The notes: generated by a model from the sequence alone, not told the origin. Shown: positions 1 through 7,260, numbered from the stretch's first letter. The stretch is 14,582 nucleotides of DNA from an uncultured Eubacteriales bacterium (GCA_900546685.1 UREB01000023.1:1-14582); one strand, 5' to 3'. Translations and numbers: made by a program.

Positions 1-736
1 TGTGGCGCCGGATGATTATATCGAGGTGTATGGCTCGGATGTGTTCCGCATGTATTTGGAATTTGGATTCAACTACATTGAAGGTGGCGCGTGGAACGAC
101 GAGGGCATCAAAGCCATGGCCCGTTTCCTGGATCGCGTGGATCGGCTGGTGCAGCGCATCGTAGAGCAGAAAAAGATGGCGAACCTTGCCGGCCATGTGT
201 TTGGGCAGGAGCCGGCGCGCCAGGCGGACGGCACGGCAGAGCAAGATCTGCGCTTTGTGCTGGCCAATACCATTCAGAAGGTAACAGAGGACTTGGAACG
301 TATGTCCTTTAACACCGCCATTGCCAGGTTGATGGAGCTCGTCAATACCATGTACCGCTATTTGGATGCCAAGGGAGAGAAAAATATCTCCTTGCTCGCG
401 TATGCCGCAGAAGTCCTGTCTCTGCTCATGGCGCCGTTTGCACCGCATTTTGCAGAGGAGCTGCATGCTGCCCTTGGCGGCCCGAAGGATTTTGTGATCC
501 AGGAGCCTTGGCCGTCTTATAACAAAGAAGACCTGGAAAAAGACGTGATGGAGATCGCCGTGCAGGTCAATGGCAAAGTGCGCGCAAGGCTGGAGGTGTC
601 CAAGTCTGCTGCCAAAGAAGAGGTGGAAAAGGCCGCGTTGGCGGATGCCAAGGTACAGGCGGCCATCGGGGAGCAGACGGTAAGAAAGGTCATCGTGATT
701 CCCGGCAGACTAGTCAACATCGTAGCAAAAGGCTAA
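1..736 (+). CDS. leuS: Leucyl-tRNA synthetase, C-terminal part (5' end outside window)
   Basis: This is the last 244 or so residues of leucyl-tRNA synthetase, the cytosolic class I enzyme that charges tRNA-Leu. The reading frame is open from base 2 with no start or ribosome site, so the gene begins upstream of the window. The visible sequence opens with VAPDDYIEVYGSDVFRMYL, which in this family directly follows the KMSKS loop (not in the window). Then comes the helical anticodon-binding domain (about residues 35-165, including FNTAIARLMELVNTMYRY and LMAPFAPHFAEEL). The C-terminal domain carries the family signature VQVNGKVRARLEV near residue 187 and ends VIVIPGRLVNIVAKG, as expected for full-length bacterial LeuRS. 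The stop at 734-736 lies 1 nt before a strong terminator stem, so leuS is the last gene of its transcript. Identification is secure. Confidence 0.97.
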   Translation, partial: VAPDDYIEVYGSDVFRMYLEFGFNYIEGGAWNDEGIKAMARFLDRVDRLVQRIVEQKKMANLAGHVFGQEPARQADGTAEQDLRFVLANTIQKVTEDLERMSFNTAIARLMELVNTMYRYLDAKGEKNISLLAYAAEVLSLLMAPFAPHFAEELHAALGGPKDFVIQEPWPSYNKEDLEKDVMEIAVQVNGKVRARLEVSKSAAKEEVEKAALADAKVQAAIGEQTVRKVIVIPGRLVNIVAKG

Positions 737-737
737 A

Positions 738-773
738 AATAGCCCCCGATTGCAAAGCGGGGGCTATTCTTTT
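738..773 (+). terminator. Intrinsic terminator of leuS
   Basis: A perfect 11-bp stem (AATAGCCCCCG at 738-748 with CGGGGGCTATT at 758-768) encloses a 9-nt loop and is followed by CTTTT. It begins just after the leuS stop codon. Confidence 0.93.
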
Positions 774-825
774 GGCACAGATTGTGGAAATTGTGAAAAA
801 GTTATGGATAAATTGTGGATTTTTA

Positions 826-854
826 TTGCTGTGTCAACTACTGGGTGCTATAAT
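826..854 (+). promoter_or_regulatory. SigA-type promoter of the PHP phosphatase gene
   Basis: A -35 box TTGCTG (826-831), a 17-bp spacer and a consensus -10 box TATAAT (849-854) preceded by TGC, which is an extended -10. The expected start is near 861, giving a leader of about 37 nt before the ATG at 898. Confidence 0.8.
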
Positions 855-897
855 AATATGGTAACACTTGTGGCTTTGGTGATGGGGAGGCGTGTTC

Positions 898-1710
898 ATG
901 TACGATATGTATGATTATCATTTGCATTCCACCCATTCTGGGGATGGAAAGGTACCGGACATCGTGCAGGCCATGGCGGCCATTGAGCGCGGCGTGAAAG
1001 AGATCTGTTTTACGGACCATTTCGACGTGGATTTTCCCAATGCACCAACGATGGATTTCGAGGTGGATATTCCTACCTATCACGATGATATACAGTTTGT
1101 ACGAGAACAGTTTTCCGATAAACTCTCGGTAAAATGGGGCATCGAGGTGGGTATGCAGCCGGATGAGCGTATCATGGCGGAGACCAATCGGCGGCTGGCC
1201 GGCTGGGAGTTTGATTATATGATCGCCTCTGTACACTGCAACCCTGGCAACGATTACCACCGCGCTTCTTCCTGGGAAGGGGTTACCAAGCAGGATGTAC
1301 TGAAAACCTATATCGCCCTGCTCAAATATGGTATCACCCATATGGATCGATACAGCTGTATCGGACATCTGACTTATTATTCCCGCTATACGCCGCAAAA
1401 GGATCGCATGATGACCTATCAGGATGCACCGGACGAAATCGATGATCTATTCAAACTCATCATCCAATCCGGCCACGGCATAGAGATCAACACCTCAGTA
1501 TATGATACGCTGGGCTTCTTTTTGCCGGATTATGATATTGTCCGCCGTTATAAGGAATTGGGCGGAGAGATCATCACGACGGGCTCGGATTCCCACAATG
1601 CTGTGCGCATTGCGGCAAACTTCCAGCCCGCCATGCAGATGATTCAGCGCGCCGGCTTTGACTACATCTGTTCGTTTGATAAGATGAAGCCGGTATTCCA
1701 TAAGTTCTAA
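898..1710 (+). CDS. PHP-domain metal-dependent phosphatase, histidinol-phosphatase (HisJ/HisK) type
   Basis: A 270-aa single-domain PHP hydrolase, the usual length of HisJ-family histidinol-phosphatases. These are cytosolic metal-dependent enzymes that remove phosphate from L-histidinol phosphate in histidine synthesis. The PHP metal ligands can be followed in order: YHLHSTHSGDG (H8, H10), FTDHFD (D40, H41), GIEVG (E83), SVHC (H113), IGHLTYY (H157) and the final TTGSDSHN (D231, H233). I chose ATG 898 because GGGGAGG (884-890) ends 7 nt upstream. The in-frame GTG at 892 would sit almost on the ribosome site. The gene has its own promoter and terminator and no his genes are adjacent, so the exact substrate is an inference. 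Related PHP phosphoesterases of unknown substrate look very similar. Confidence 0.88.
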   Translation: MYDMYDYHLHSTHSGDGKVPDIVQAMAAIERGVKEICFTDHFDVDFPNAPTMDFEVDIPTYHDDIQFVREQFSDKLSVKWGIEVGMQPDERIMAETNRRLAGWEFDYMIASVHCNPGNDYHRASSWEGVTKQDVLKTYIALLKYGITHMDRYSCIGHLTYYSRYTPQKDRMMTYQDAPDEIDDLFKLIIQSGHGIEINTSVYDTLGFFLPDYDIVRRYKELGGEIITTGSDSHNAVRIAANFQPAMQMIQRAGFDYICSFDKMKPVFHKF

Positions 1711-1726
1711 CTTTGTCACCCTTATC

Positions 1727-1766
1727 AAATCCCGCAGCACCCAATCTTGGGCTGCGGGGTTTTTTT
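1727..1766 (+). terminator. Intrinsic terminator of the PHP phosphatase gene
   Basis: The stem CCCGCAGC (1731-1738) pairs with GCTGCGGG (1751-1758), extended outward by A-T and G-T pairs. An inner CCAA/TTGG can also pair. Seven T follow (1760-1766) on the plus strand. The stop codon of the converging ATPase gene (1765-1767) overlaps the T tract. The minus-strand side lacks a good U run, so it mainly serves the plus-strand gene. Confidence 0.9.
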
Positions 1767-4422
1767 ATTTTGCATGGCGCTTCAGGCGTACCATCCCCTT
1801 GCTTAGCTCTACCAACAGCAGAGGGACTAGAGAGAACAGCAGCGTAACGCCCCACTGCGCCAGGGAGAGCGTAGTCAGCTTGAAAAAGCTGCGGAGCGGC
1901 GGTAGAAAAACAATGGCAGCCAAAATGACAGCAGACGCTGTCATCGCCCAGAAAAGCGAACGGTTATGCGTCGAGGCGTGAAAGACCGATTCCACATTGG
2001 AACGCTGATTGAGCGAATGAAAGAGCTGGGAAATGGCCAAGACACAGAACGCCATCGTAACCCCCGCCGTATAACCGGCCTGGCTCTGCCCGATAAGATA
2101 TGCGGCCATGGTGCTGCCTGCGATGAAGAGTCCGTGAAGAATCACGCGGCGGATCAATCCGCGCTCAAACAGCGTACCGGATCTTACGGGCGGTTCGTGC
2201 ATGATATTGGCGTCCGCAGGATCCACGCCTAGTGCAATGGCGGGCAAAGAATCGGTGGCCAGGTTGATCAACAGGATGTGAACAGCCAAAATCGGCGGTT
2301 CCCAATTCAATACCGTGGCAATGAAAAGCACCAGGATCTCTGCGATATTGCCGGCCAACAGAAATTGGATTACCTTTTGTATGTTGCGATATACACGCCT
2401 TCCTTCGCGGATGGCATACTCAATGGTGGTAAAGTTATCGTCCAATAGGATAACGTCGGCAGCATCCTTGGCCACATCCGTACCGCTTTGCCCCATGGCT
2501 ACGCCGATATCCGCAGCTTTTAGTGCAGGAGAGTCGTTTACGCCATCCCCTGTCATGGCCGCCACTTCGCCGATCCGCTTGAGTGATTGGATGATGCGCA
2601 GCTTATCCGTTGGAGAAACACGGGCAAACACCGTGGTGGTTTTTACCTTTTCATCCAAGGCCTTGTCGGACATGGCGTGCAGCTCGTTCCCCTCTATCAC
2701 GGTATTGCCTTCACGGAAAATCCCAAGCTGCTTGGCAATGGCCATCGCCGTTATCTTATGATCTCCGGTGATCATAATGGTACGAATGCCGGCCCTGTGG
2801 CAGGTCTCCACCGCCGTAATGACTTCTTTGCGCGGCGGATCTATCATACCACAAGCACCGATGAAGGTCAGATCATACTCGATATTTTCGTCATCATCTT
2901 CTGGAACAGCCTGCATTTTTTTCATTGCAAATCCCAGAACGCGTAGAGCTTGCGAAGACATGTCATAGCATAGCTGCAGAATATTTTTCCGCTCCTGCTC
3001 GGTCATAGGCCGCGGCCCTTCCGCTGTCAGCATTTGTGTACAGAGCGGCAGCATTTCATCCACGGCGCCCTTGGTATAGGCATAGAGAGCGCCATTCTCC
3101 TCATGAACAGTGCTCATGCGTTTTCTATCGGAATCAAAGGGTTGTTCAAATACGCGCGGATAGGCTTTCTCATGTACAAGCTGGTCAATACCAAACGCAT
3201 CGGCCAAATAAATCAGCGCTCCTTCGGTGGGATCGCCTAATATTTTGCCAGGATGGTCCGGGTCCAGTGAGGCATTGTTGCAAAGCGCCGCGGCATGTAC
3301 CAAGGTGCGATAGGCCGGGGTACCAGAAAGAGCGGCTTTTGCGGCGGGAAGAGCCTTGTGTACAGCAAAATCCTCCGCCACGGCAAGTTGGGTCACGGTC
3401 ATTTTGTTTTGCGTCAGCGTTCCTGTTTTATCGCAGCAAATGACGGAAGCGCTGCCCAGGGTCTCCACGGCTGGCAGCTTGCGCACCAGTGCTTGGCGCT
3501 TAGCCATGCGTTGTACGCCCAGCGCCATGACAATGGTGGCGGTGGCCGGCAGCCCTTCTGGGATGATAGAAATGGCCAATGAAACAGCTGTCATCAGCAG
3601 CGGCACCAGCGGGCGTCCATATAGCATCCCAATGATAAAGATCAGCACACAAACGACCAAGCCGACAACGCTCAGCGTTTTGCCGACGGAGTTCAGCTTT
3701 CTCTTGAGCGGGGTATCCGTTTCATCCTGCGTATCCAAAGCGCCGGCGATCTGCCCTACCTCGGTGTGCATTCCTGTGCCAACGACGACGCCGGTGCCGT
3801 TGCCGTACATAACAATGGAAGAGGTATACGCCATATTCAGCCTGTCGCCCAAAGGAGCCTCTGCAGATACCAGCATTTCAACGTCTTTTTCCACGGGAAC
3901 GGATTCGCCTGTTAATGAAGCCTCTTGGATCTTCAGGTTGGATGAGTCTATCAGCCGCATATCGGCGGGAACAATACTGCCGTCCTCCAAATATACGATG
4001 TCTCCAGGTACGAGTTCACTGGCTGGGACAATGCTTTCTTCCCCGTTGCGCAGCACACGTGCCTGCGGAGAACTGAGACTGCGCAAGGCAGCCAAAGCAT
4101 CGGAGGCTTTTTTTTCCTGTACGACGCCAATGATAGCATTGACAATGACGATCGTTAGAATCACAATGGCTTCAATCCATTCATTGAGAAGCCCGGACAG
4201 CAGTGCGGCTCCCAAAAGGATTAGTACCATCACATCGGTAAGTTGCTCAAAAAACATCTTTCCTACGCTTTTGGGGGGAGATTGCCGCAATTCGTTTTTT
4301 CCATACTCTTTGAGTCTTTTGGCTGCCTCGGCATCGCTTAACCCGTCTTCAGAAGTTTGATAGTCGCGGTACACTTCTTCTAACGGCATGGAATGCCAAG
4401 GCTGTTGTTTGTGATTTTCCAT
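1765..4422 (-). CDS. P-type cation-transporting ATPase, type IIA Ca2+-ATPase-like (PacL/YloB/SERCA type)
   Basis: An 885-aa inner-membrane ATP-driven cation exporter, full length for a P2-type ATPase. Seen in order: a cation-ATPase N-terminal domain (about 9-75); the TM1-2 region (about 60-100); the actuator motif TGES (171-174); TM3-4 with PEGLP (288-292); the phosphorylation motif DKTGTLT with the aspartyl-phosphate at D331; the nucleotide-binding KGA (451-453); DPPR (528-531); TGDGVND (624-630); and six C-terminal TM segments. Ion-site residues of the SERCA type are kept in TM4 (E289), TM5 (N692, E695) and TM6 (N720, D724 in NLATDSLPA). This points to Ca2+, although Mn2+-exporting relatives share most of these motifs. 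ATG 4422 is the only sensible start. AAAGGAG lies upstream at a long spacing of about 15 nt. Expression is probably controlled by the structured leader at 4423-4640. Confidence 0.92.
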   Translation of the reverse strand: MENHKQQPWHSMPLEEVYRDYQTSEDGLSDAEAAKRLKEYGKNELRQSPPKSVGKMFFEQLTDVMVLILLGAALLSGLLNEWIEAIVILTIVIVNAIIGVVQEKKASDALAALRSLSSPQARVLRNGEESIVPASELVPGDIVYLEDGSIVPADMRLIDSSNLKIQEASLTGESVPVEKDVEMLVSAEAPLGDRLNMAYTSSIVMYGNGTGVVVGTGMHTEVGQIAGALDTQDETDTPLKRKLNSVGKTLSVVGLVVCVLIFIIGMLYGRPLVPLLMTAVSLAISIIPEGLPATATIVMALGVQRMAKRQALVRKLPAVETLGSASVICCDKTGTLTQNKMTVTQLAVAEDFAVHKALPAAKAALSGTPAYRTLVHAAALCNNASLDPDHPGKILGDPTEGALIYLADAFGIDQLVHEKAYPRVFEQPFDSDRKRMSTVHEENGALYAYTKGAVDEMLPLCTQMLTAEGPRPMTEQERKNILQLCYDMSSQALRVLGFAMKKMQAVPEDDDENIEYDLTFIGACGMIDPPRKEVITAVETCHRAGIRTIMITGDHKITAMAIAKQLGIFREGNTVIEGNELHAMSDKALDEKVKTTTVFARVSPTDKLRIIQSLKRIGEVAAMTGDGVNDSPALKAADIGVAMGQSGTDVAKDAADVILLDDNFTTIEYAIREGRRVYRNIQKVIQFLLAGNIAEILVLFIATVLNWEPPILAVHILLINLATDSLPAIALGVDPADANIMHEPPVRSGTLFERGLIRRVILHGLFIAGSTMAAYLIGQSQAGYTAGVTMAFCVLAISQLFHSLNQRSNVESVFHASTHNRSLFWAMTASAVILAAIVFLPPLRSFFKLTTLSLAQWGVTLLFSLVPLLLVELSKGMVRLKRHAK

Positions 4423-4640
4423 ATCTGGAAAAGATCACTCCTTTCATAGTATATAGTTTTGGCTTTAGCCATGCTATGCATACACAAAAAGACATAGCCC
4501 CGACCTTTCCTTGGAAAAGCAGGCTATGCCTTGCATGCAACAAATATGGAATTTTGAATCATTTTTTGGGGTGGTGTCGCCTGTATCAGCGTCGTCCATC
4601 GAAAAAAATCGTGCTCCCTTCGCAAACCAGCAGGTTTGTA
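4423..4640 (-). promoter_or_regulatory. Structured 5' leader of the cation ATPase, candidate metal-responsive riboswitch/attenuator
   Basis: About 218 nt of RNA precede the ATPase start, counted from the predicted transcription start. Reading on the minus strand: a hairpin CAAACC-TGCT-GGTTTG at the extreme 5' end (4638-4623). Next is a foldable block in which ATTTTTT (4609-4603) pairs with AAAAAAT (4567-4561), enclosing TGG/CCA and CGCTG-ATA-CAgGCG. Then come a palindrome TTGCATGCAA (4540-4531), an intrinsic terminator (4530-4486) and, downstream, TGGC-TAAA-GCCA (4471-4460) before the ribosome site. An aptamer-sized block followed by a terminator ahead of a metal pump is the usual plan of an attenuating riboswitch. 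The yybP-ykoY Mn2+ class often precedes such ATPases. I compared its conserved GGGGAGUAG and GCAAGACC elements as I recall them and found only weak resemblance, so the class is open. Confidence 0.55.
4486..4530 (-). terminator. Intrinsic terminator (attenuator) inside the ATPase leader
   Basis: On the minus strand GGCATAGCC (4530-4522) pairs with GGCTATGTC (4499-4491), 9 bp with one G-U. Inside is a second stem CTTTTC-CAAG-GAAAGG. TTTTT (4490-4486) follows directly. It lies about 64 nt before the ATPase start codon and would stop both leader transcripts and read-through from the lipoprotein gene. Confidence 0.8.
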
Positions 4641-4646
4641 AGGCTT

Positions 4647-4676
4647 AGTATAATGGGAAGGGAAGCATTCTGTCAA
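4647..4676 (-). promoter_or_regulatory. Strong SigA promoter of the ATPase leader
   Basis: On the minus strand a consensus TTGACA (4676-4671), an 18-bp spacer and TATACT (4652-4647). The predicted start is near 4640. The -35 box is only 8 nt past the stop codon of the upstream lipoprotein gene. Confidence 0.82.
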
Positions 4677-4684
4677 GAATGAGG

Positions 4685-5284
4685 TCATAAAACAGAAAAA
4701 CTGCGGAGCATAGTTTCAAAGATTTCCGGCGCCTGTGTATCGCCGTAAGTCCAGTCAGCGGTAAAAATATAAGCGCCGCGCTGGCTATCAATCACGCGCC
4801 AAGCTGCGCAGCGATCTCCAGCCTTGGGGTCTTTCGGCGTCAGCGTACCTGCAAAGGGCAGCGTACGGATTTCTTCTTTTTCCTGGGACAAAGTTTCTTC
4901 ATCGGCCAAAGAAATTTCATATAGCGAAGGATCCAACCCTAGATACGCAATCATCGCTTCCGCATCGAACAGATCGAAATCAAAAGCAGAGGGCCGGATT
5001 AAAAGTACGGAAAAGTTGGCGCTTTGGCCTGGGATATTCCAGGCAGCTACATAAGCGGCTTCTTCACAGCTGTTGACATACGCTGCATCAAAGCCGTTTG
5101 GGTACGCCTGAATGATTTCATCGGAAAGCACAGTTGTCTGTTGGCTCCAGTCTGCTGGCACCTGCATGGTAAACCCTGCTTGGGGCTGTGTAAAGGTGAT
5201 ATAGGAAGGCTTTGCCGCTGTACAGGCGCACAAGCATAGCGCAAATAAGCAGCAGAAGACGCATAAGATTTTTTTGCAATGCAT
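4685..5284 (-). CDS. Small surface lipoprotein, PsbP/DUF1795-like
   Basis: A predicted 199-aa lipoprotein. After MHCKK comes a hydrophobic, cysteine-rich signal peptide ending in the lipobox LCAC, with the lipidated cysteine at about residue 21, so the mature protein should be anchored on the outer face of the membrane. The mature part opens with a GFTMQVPADWSQQ-type stretch and ends FETMLRSFSVL. This pattern resembles small PsbP/Mog1-like (DUF1795-type) lipoproteins, which bind or chaperone other surface proteins. That fold assignment is an inference from pattern only. I placed the start at ATG 5284, which has AGAGGGG 6 nt upstream and gives a proper signal peptide. An in-frame start 15 codons earlier at 5329 has no ribosome site. 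The gene lies just upstream of the ATPase promoter and has no clear terminator of its own. Confidence 0.75.
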   Translation of the reverse strand: MHCKKILCVFCCLFALCLCACTAAKPSYITFTQPQAGFTMQVPADWSQQTTVLSDEIIQAYPNGFDAAYVNSCEEAAYVAAWNIPGQSANFSVLLIRPSAFDFDLFDAEAMIAYLGLDPSLYEISLADEETLSQEKEEIRTLPFAGTLTPKDPKAGDRCAAWRVIDSQRGAYIFTADWTYGDTQAPEIFETMLRSFSVL

Positions 5285-5308
5285 GACAATCCCCTCTTTC
5301 CACCTCCT

Positions 5309-5337
5309 AGTAAAGCAGACAACCGGCAAAAAAGCAA
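5309..5337 (-). promoter_or_regulatory. Probable promoter of the lipoprotein gene
   Basis: On the minus strand TTGCTT (5337-5332), a 17-bp spacer and TTTACT (5314-5309), about 25 nt before the ATG at 5284. It lies between the upstream gene's terminator and the lipoprotein ribosome site. Confidence 0.5.
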
Positions 5338-5350
5338 ACAGGTATAAAGG

Positions 5351-5375
5351 AAAAAGGCGCTTATAGCGCCTTTTT
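5351..5375 (-). terminator. Intrinsic terminator of the RsfA-like gene
   Basis: A perfect 11-bp inverted repeat AAAAAGGCGCT (5351-5361) / AGCGCCTTTTT (5365-5375) with a TAT loop, so it carries a U run on either strand. It sits 2 nt past the stop of the minus-strand gene ending at 5378. Confidence 0.92.
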
Positions 5376-5377
5376 GT

Positions 5378-5992
5378 TTATCTGGCGGCCTTGGACGCCA
5401 GCGCGGTCAATTGCTGTAAAAATTGAAATGTATCCAACCCGGAAACCTTTTGCAGGCTGGCGCCCAGCTCCACCAGCGCCTGATCCAATTCCTGTGCGCG
5501 CTGGTTTTGCGGTTTGCGACCCGCCTTGCTGATGCGGGGTTCGTGGTAGGGGTCGTAAGCTGGTTTGCCAGCGGCGCGCAGCGCCTGGATGGTTTGTTCT
5601 ACCAAAGGCCGGTTGTTTTTCAAAAGGCTACGGTATTTATTTTGATACCGCAGCATAGCCTTGCGATCGCCCTGGCCCAGCTTCAGCGTGATACTGCGTA
5701 CGCTCATCCCTTGGGCTTGCAGCGTAAGCACCTGCTCTAACAGATGGCGGATCTCCTCATCGGTAAAGGGAATAAATGCACTGGCCCCCATGGGCGCTTC
5801 CAGCCCCTCTTCCTTAATCTTTGCATAATAAAAGTTACGGATGCTGTTGGGCTGGCGTCCGGTCAGGCGTGCAGTCTGGTCGAACGCCGCCTTGAGCGGC
5901 AGCCCTAGATCTCGGGCTTTTTTTGCCTGCTCAAATAGAATGTCTTGTTCGTGCTGTGTCCAGCCTGTTTTGCCGGACGGCTTTGCTGTCAT
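5378..5992 (-). CDS. Myb/SANT-like DNA-binding protein, RsfA-type regulator
   Basis: A 204-aa cytosolic protein with no signal peptide or TM segment. Residues about 9-62 (GWTQHEQDILFEQAKKARD, then GLPLKAAFDQTARLTGRQPNSIRNFYY) look like the N-terminal Myb-like helix-turn-helix of the RsfA/YlbO family of Bacillus. In that family a W-(T/S)-xx-E-(D/Q) opening is followed by a tract ending in RxxxSIRNFYY or similar. RsfA itself is a prespore transcription factor in B. subtilis. A second helical part (about 74-140: FTDEEIRHLLEQVLTLQAQG, then SVRSITLKL and a KAMLRYQNKYRSLLKNN run) may be a second DNA-binding module. The C-terminus (about 165-204) is heptad-like. ATG 5992 has AGGGGG 7 nt upstream. 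The gene is divergent from the unknown gene at 6250, a common arrangement for a regulator and its target. The target and any sporulation role are inferences. Confidence 0.65.
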   Translation of the reverse strand: MTAKPSGKTGWTQHEQDILFEQAKKARDLGLPLKAAFDQTARLTGRQPNSIRNFYYAKIKEEGLEAPMGASAFIPFTDEEIRHLLEQVLTLQAQGMSVRSITLKLGQGDRKAMLRYQNKYRSLLKNNRPLVEQTIQALRAAGKPAYDPYHEPRISKAGRKPQNQRAQELDQALVELGASLQKVSGLDTFQFLQQLTALASKAAR

Positions 5993-6249
5993 ATCGACGC
6001 CCCCTGTTCTTTGATGAGTTTAGTATGGACAAAAAATAGTGATTTATGCGTGAGCCTAGGAAAAAAGAAAAGCGAAAAGCAAGCTCTTTTCACTTTTGTG
6101 TACTATACCTTATGCCCCATCATAAGGGGCTATGTATAAAAAAGTCGAGATTCAGCCCTTTTTGGCATTTTCCCAATCAAAGAAGTTGTGCTATTCGCAT
6201 GCGTTTTGTTCATACAATGAGGAAAGGAAATGAAAGGGGAGGGACGACG
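5993..6249. other. Divergent intergenic region between the RsfA-like gene and the 336-aa gene
   Basis: 257 nt with no credible gene. It contains a 7-bp inverted repeat CCTTATG-CCCCAT-CATAAGG (6108-6127) and a hairpin GAAAAG-CAAGCT-CTTTTC (6074-6091). It also has a -10-like TACAAT (6213-6218) whose only nearby -35-like hexamer is poorly spaced, so I do not call a promoter with confidence. The plus-strand frame is open through most of it, but it has no ribosome site upstream of 6230. Confidence 0.6.
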
Positions 6250-7260
6250 TTGCTATTGCCGATGATTCATATCCCAAAACAGCCTATTCCACAGATCATA
6301 AGCCTAAACGGGCAAATCATAGGCGATACGACGCAGGAAATCGTCTGCCCCGTTTCGCCAAGCGGCGCCATTTACCTAACGGCACAGCCTTTATCAGAGG
6401 GATATTTGCCAAAGGCGGTAAAGCTGCAACTAATGCAGGGACAGCCCATCGAAGCGCCCCTGGGTGGCCAGTGCTTTTTGCAGGGGGAGACGATCCACAT
6501 CCATTGGCAACTGGCTTCTATTGGCGCGGAGGCCATCCACAAATATCCGCATTTGCTTGCTAGCCAATCCTTTTTTTTGGACGGAATTGCCTATGAAGCG
6601 ACGCTGTCCGAAGAGCGGGAAACATACCTTGCCATCGGTGCCCAGGATACCGGCGAGCTGAGCTTTATCTACCAAGTCGAGGATCTGGCACAGGCCGAAA
6701 TACAAATCGTCTCCGTGTTTTCACAAGCGGATCTGTTCATTCAGGGGCAAGGCGCAAAGGGGCCTAGATTTTTGTTCTGTGCCTATCAGCAGGGTCGGTA
6801 CTGCGTCTTGTTGGATGAATATGCGCGTGCCGAGCTGGATGGCAAAAGCCTGACGGTATACCAGGCGCTTTTGGATGCGTTAGGACATGAGCGGCGCACG
6901 ACATACCAATACCAGAATGATAGCTGGCAACGCCAGAGCGAAGAGATTTTGCCGGTGCCTCTTGCAGAGAGAGCATTGCTGCCCCCGGATAAAATGGCGG
7001 AGGCGTTTGCACAGGCAGTTTTGTACCGCAATCAAGAAGAAATGCGGTGGTGCTTGGTTCCAGAATGGGCATCAGAGCTCTCCTTGGATGAAGCGGCTGC
7101 ATTTTTAGGCCCTTTTGATTTTGTGTATGAGACGCAAGTACGAAAAGAAGAGCAAATAGTTTTGCTCTTAGCGGCCAAACTATTTGAGGACGCCTTTGTT
7201 CTCCATGATTTCCGCTGCACCTTTGAACAGGGACGCATGGCCAACATCGAGACGGACTGA
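6250..7260 (+). CDS. Unrecognised soluble protein, 336 aa
   Basis: I do not recognise this protein. It has no signal peptide and no TM segment, is rich in Q, E and L, and ends in an acidic, soluble tail, so it is probably cytosolic. The N-terminal half (about 1-180) is rich in short beta-type stretches with many glycines and prolines, and the C-terminal 110 residues look more helical. The frame is open back to 6046. However, only TTG 6250 has a good ribosome site: GGGGAGGG at 6236-6243, spacing 6. ATG 6217 and ATG 6046 have none, and ATG 6262 is 18 nt away. The protein is therefore called from a TTG. It is divergent from the RsfA-like gene and 59 nt upstream of the zinc peptidase gene, which has its own promoter. 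Confidence 0.75.
   Translation: MLLPMIHIPKQPIPQIISLNGQIIGDTTQEIVCPVSPSGAIYLTAQPLSEGYLPKAVKLQLMQGQPIEAPLGGQCFLQGETIHIHWQLASIGAEAIHKYPHLLASQSFFLDGIAYEATLSEERETYLAIGAQDTGELSFIYQVEDLAQAEIQIVSVFSQADLFIQGQGAKGPRFLFCAYQQGRYCVLLDEYARAELDGKSLTVYQALLDALGHERRTTYQYQNDSWQRQSEEILPVPLAERALLPPDKMAEAFAQAVLYRNQEEMRWCLVPEWASELSLDEAAAFLGPFDFVYETQVRKEEQIVLLLAAKLFEDAFVLHDFRCTFEQGRMANIETD

Noticed and set aside
3356..4360. A 334-codon open frame on the plus strand opposite the P-type ATPase gene
   Set aside because: It is a mirror frame of a GC-balanced, strongly conserved gene. It has no ribosome site and a Ser/Thr-rich translation without family features.
4349..4543. Possible leader peptide of 64 codons within the ATPase leader on the minus strand
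   Set aside because: It would start at TTG with no ribosome site, run through the terminator and overlap the ATPase start in another frame, and it shows no codon runs typical of attenuation peptides.
4476..4682. Short plus-strand frame (68 codons) antisense to the ATPase leader
   Set aside because: It has no ribosome site or promoter, and its content is explained by the hairpins of the leader on the other strand.
6074..6091. GAAAAG-CAAGCT-CTTTTC hairpin as a terminator
   Set aside because: It is a weak A/T-rich stem without a continuous U run, and no gene on either strand ends nearby.
6046..6249. A 68-residue N-terminal extension of the 336-aa protein
   Set aside because: Neither ATG 6046 nor ATG 6217 has a ribosome site, whereas GGGGAGGG sits at ideal distance from TTG 6250. 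The extension's composition is unlike the rest of the protein.
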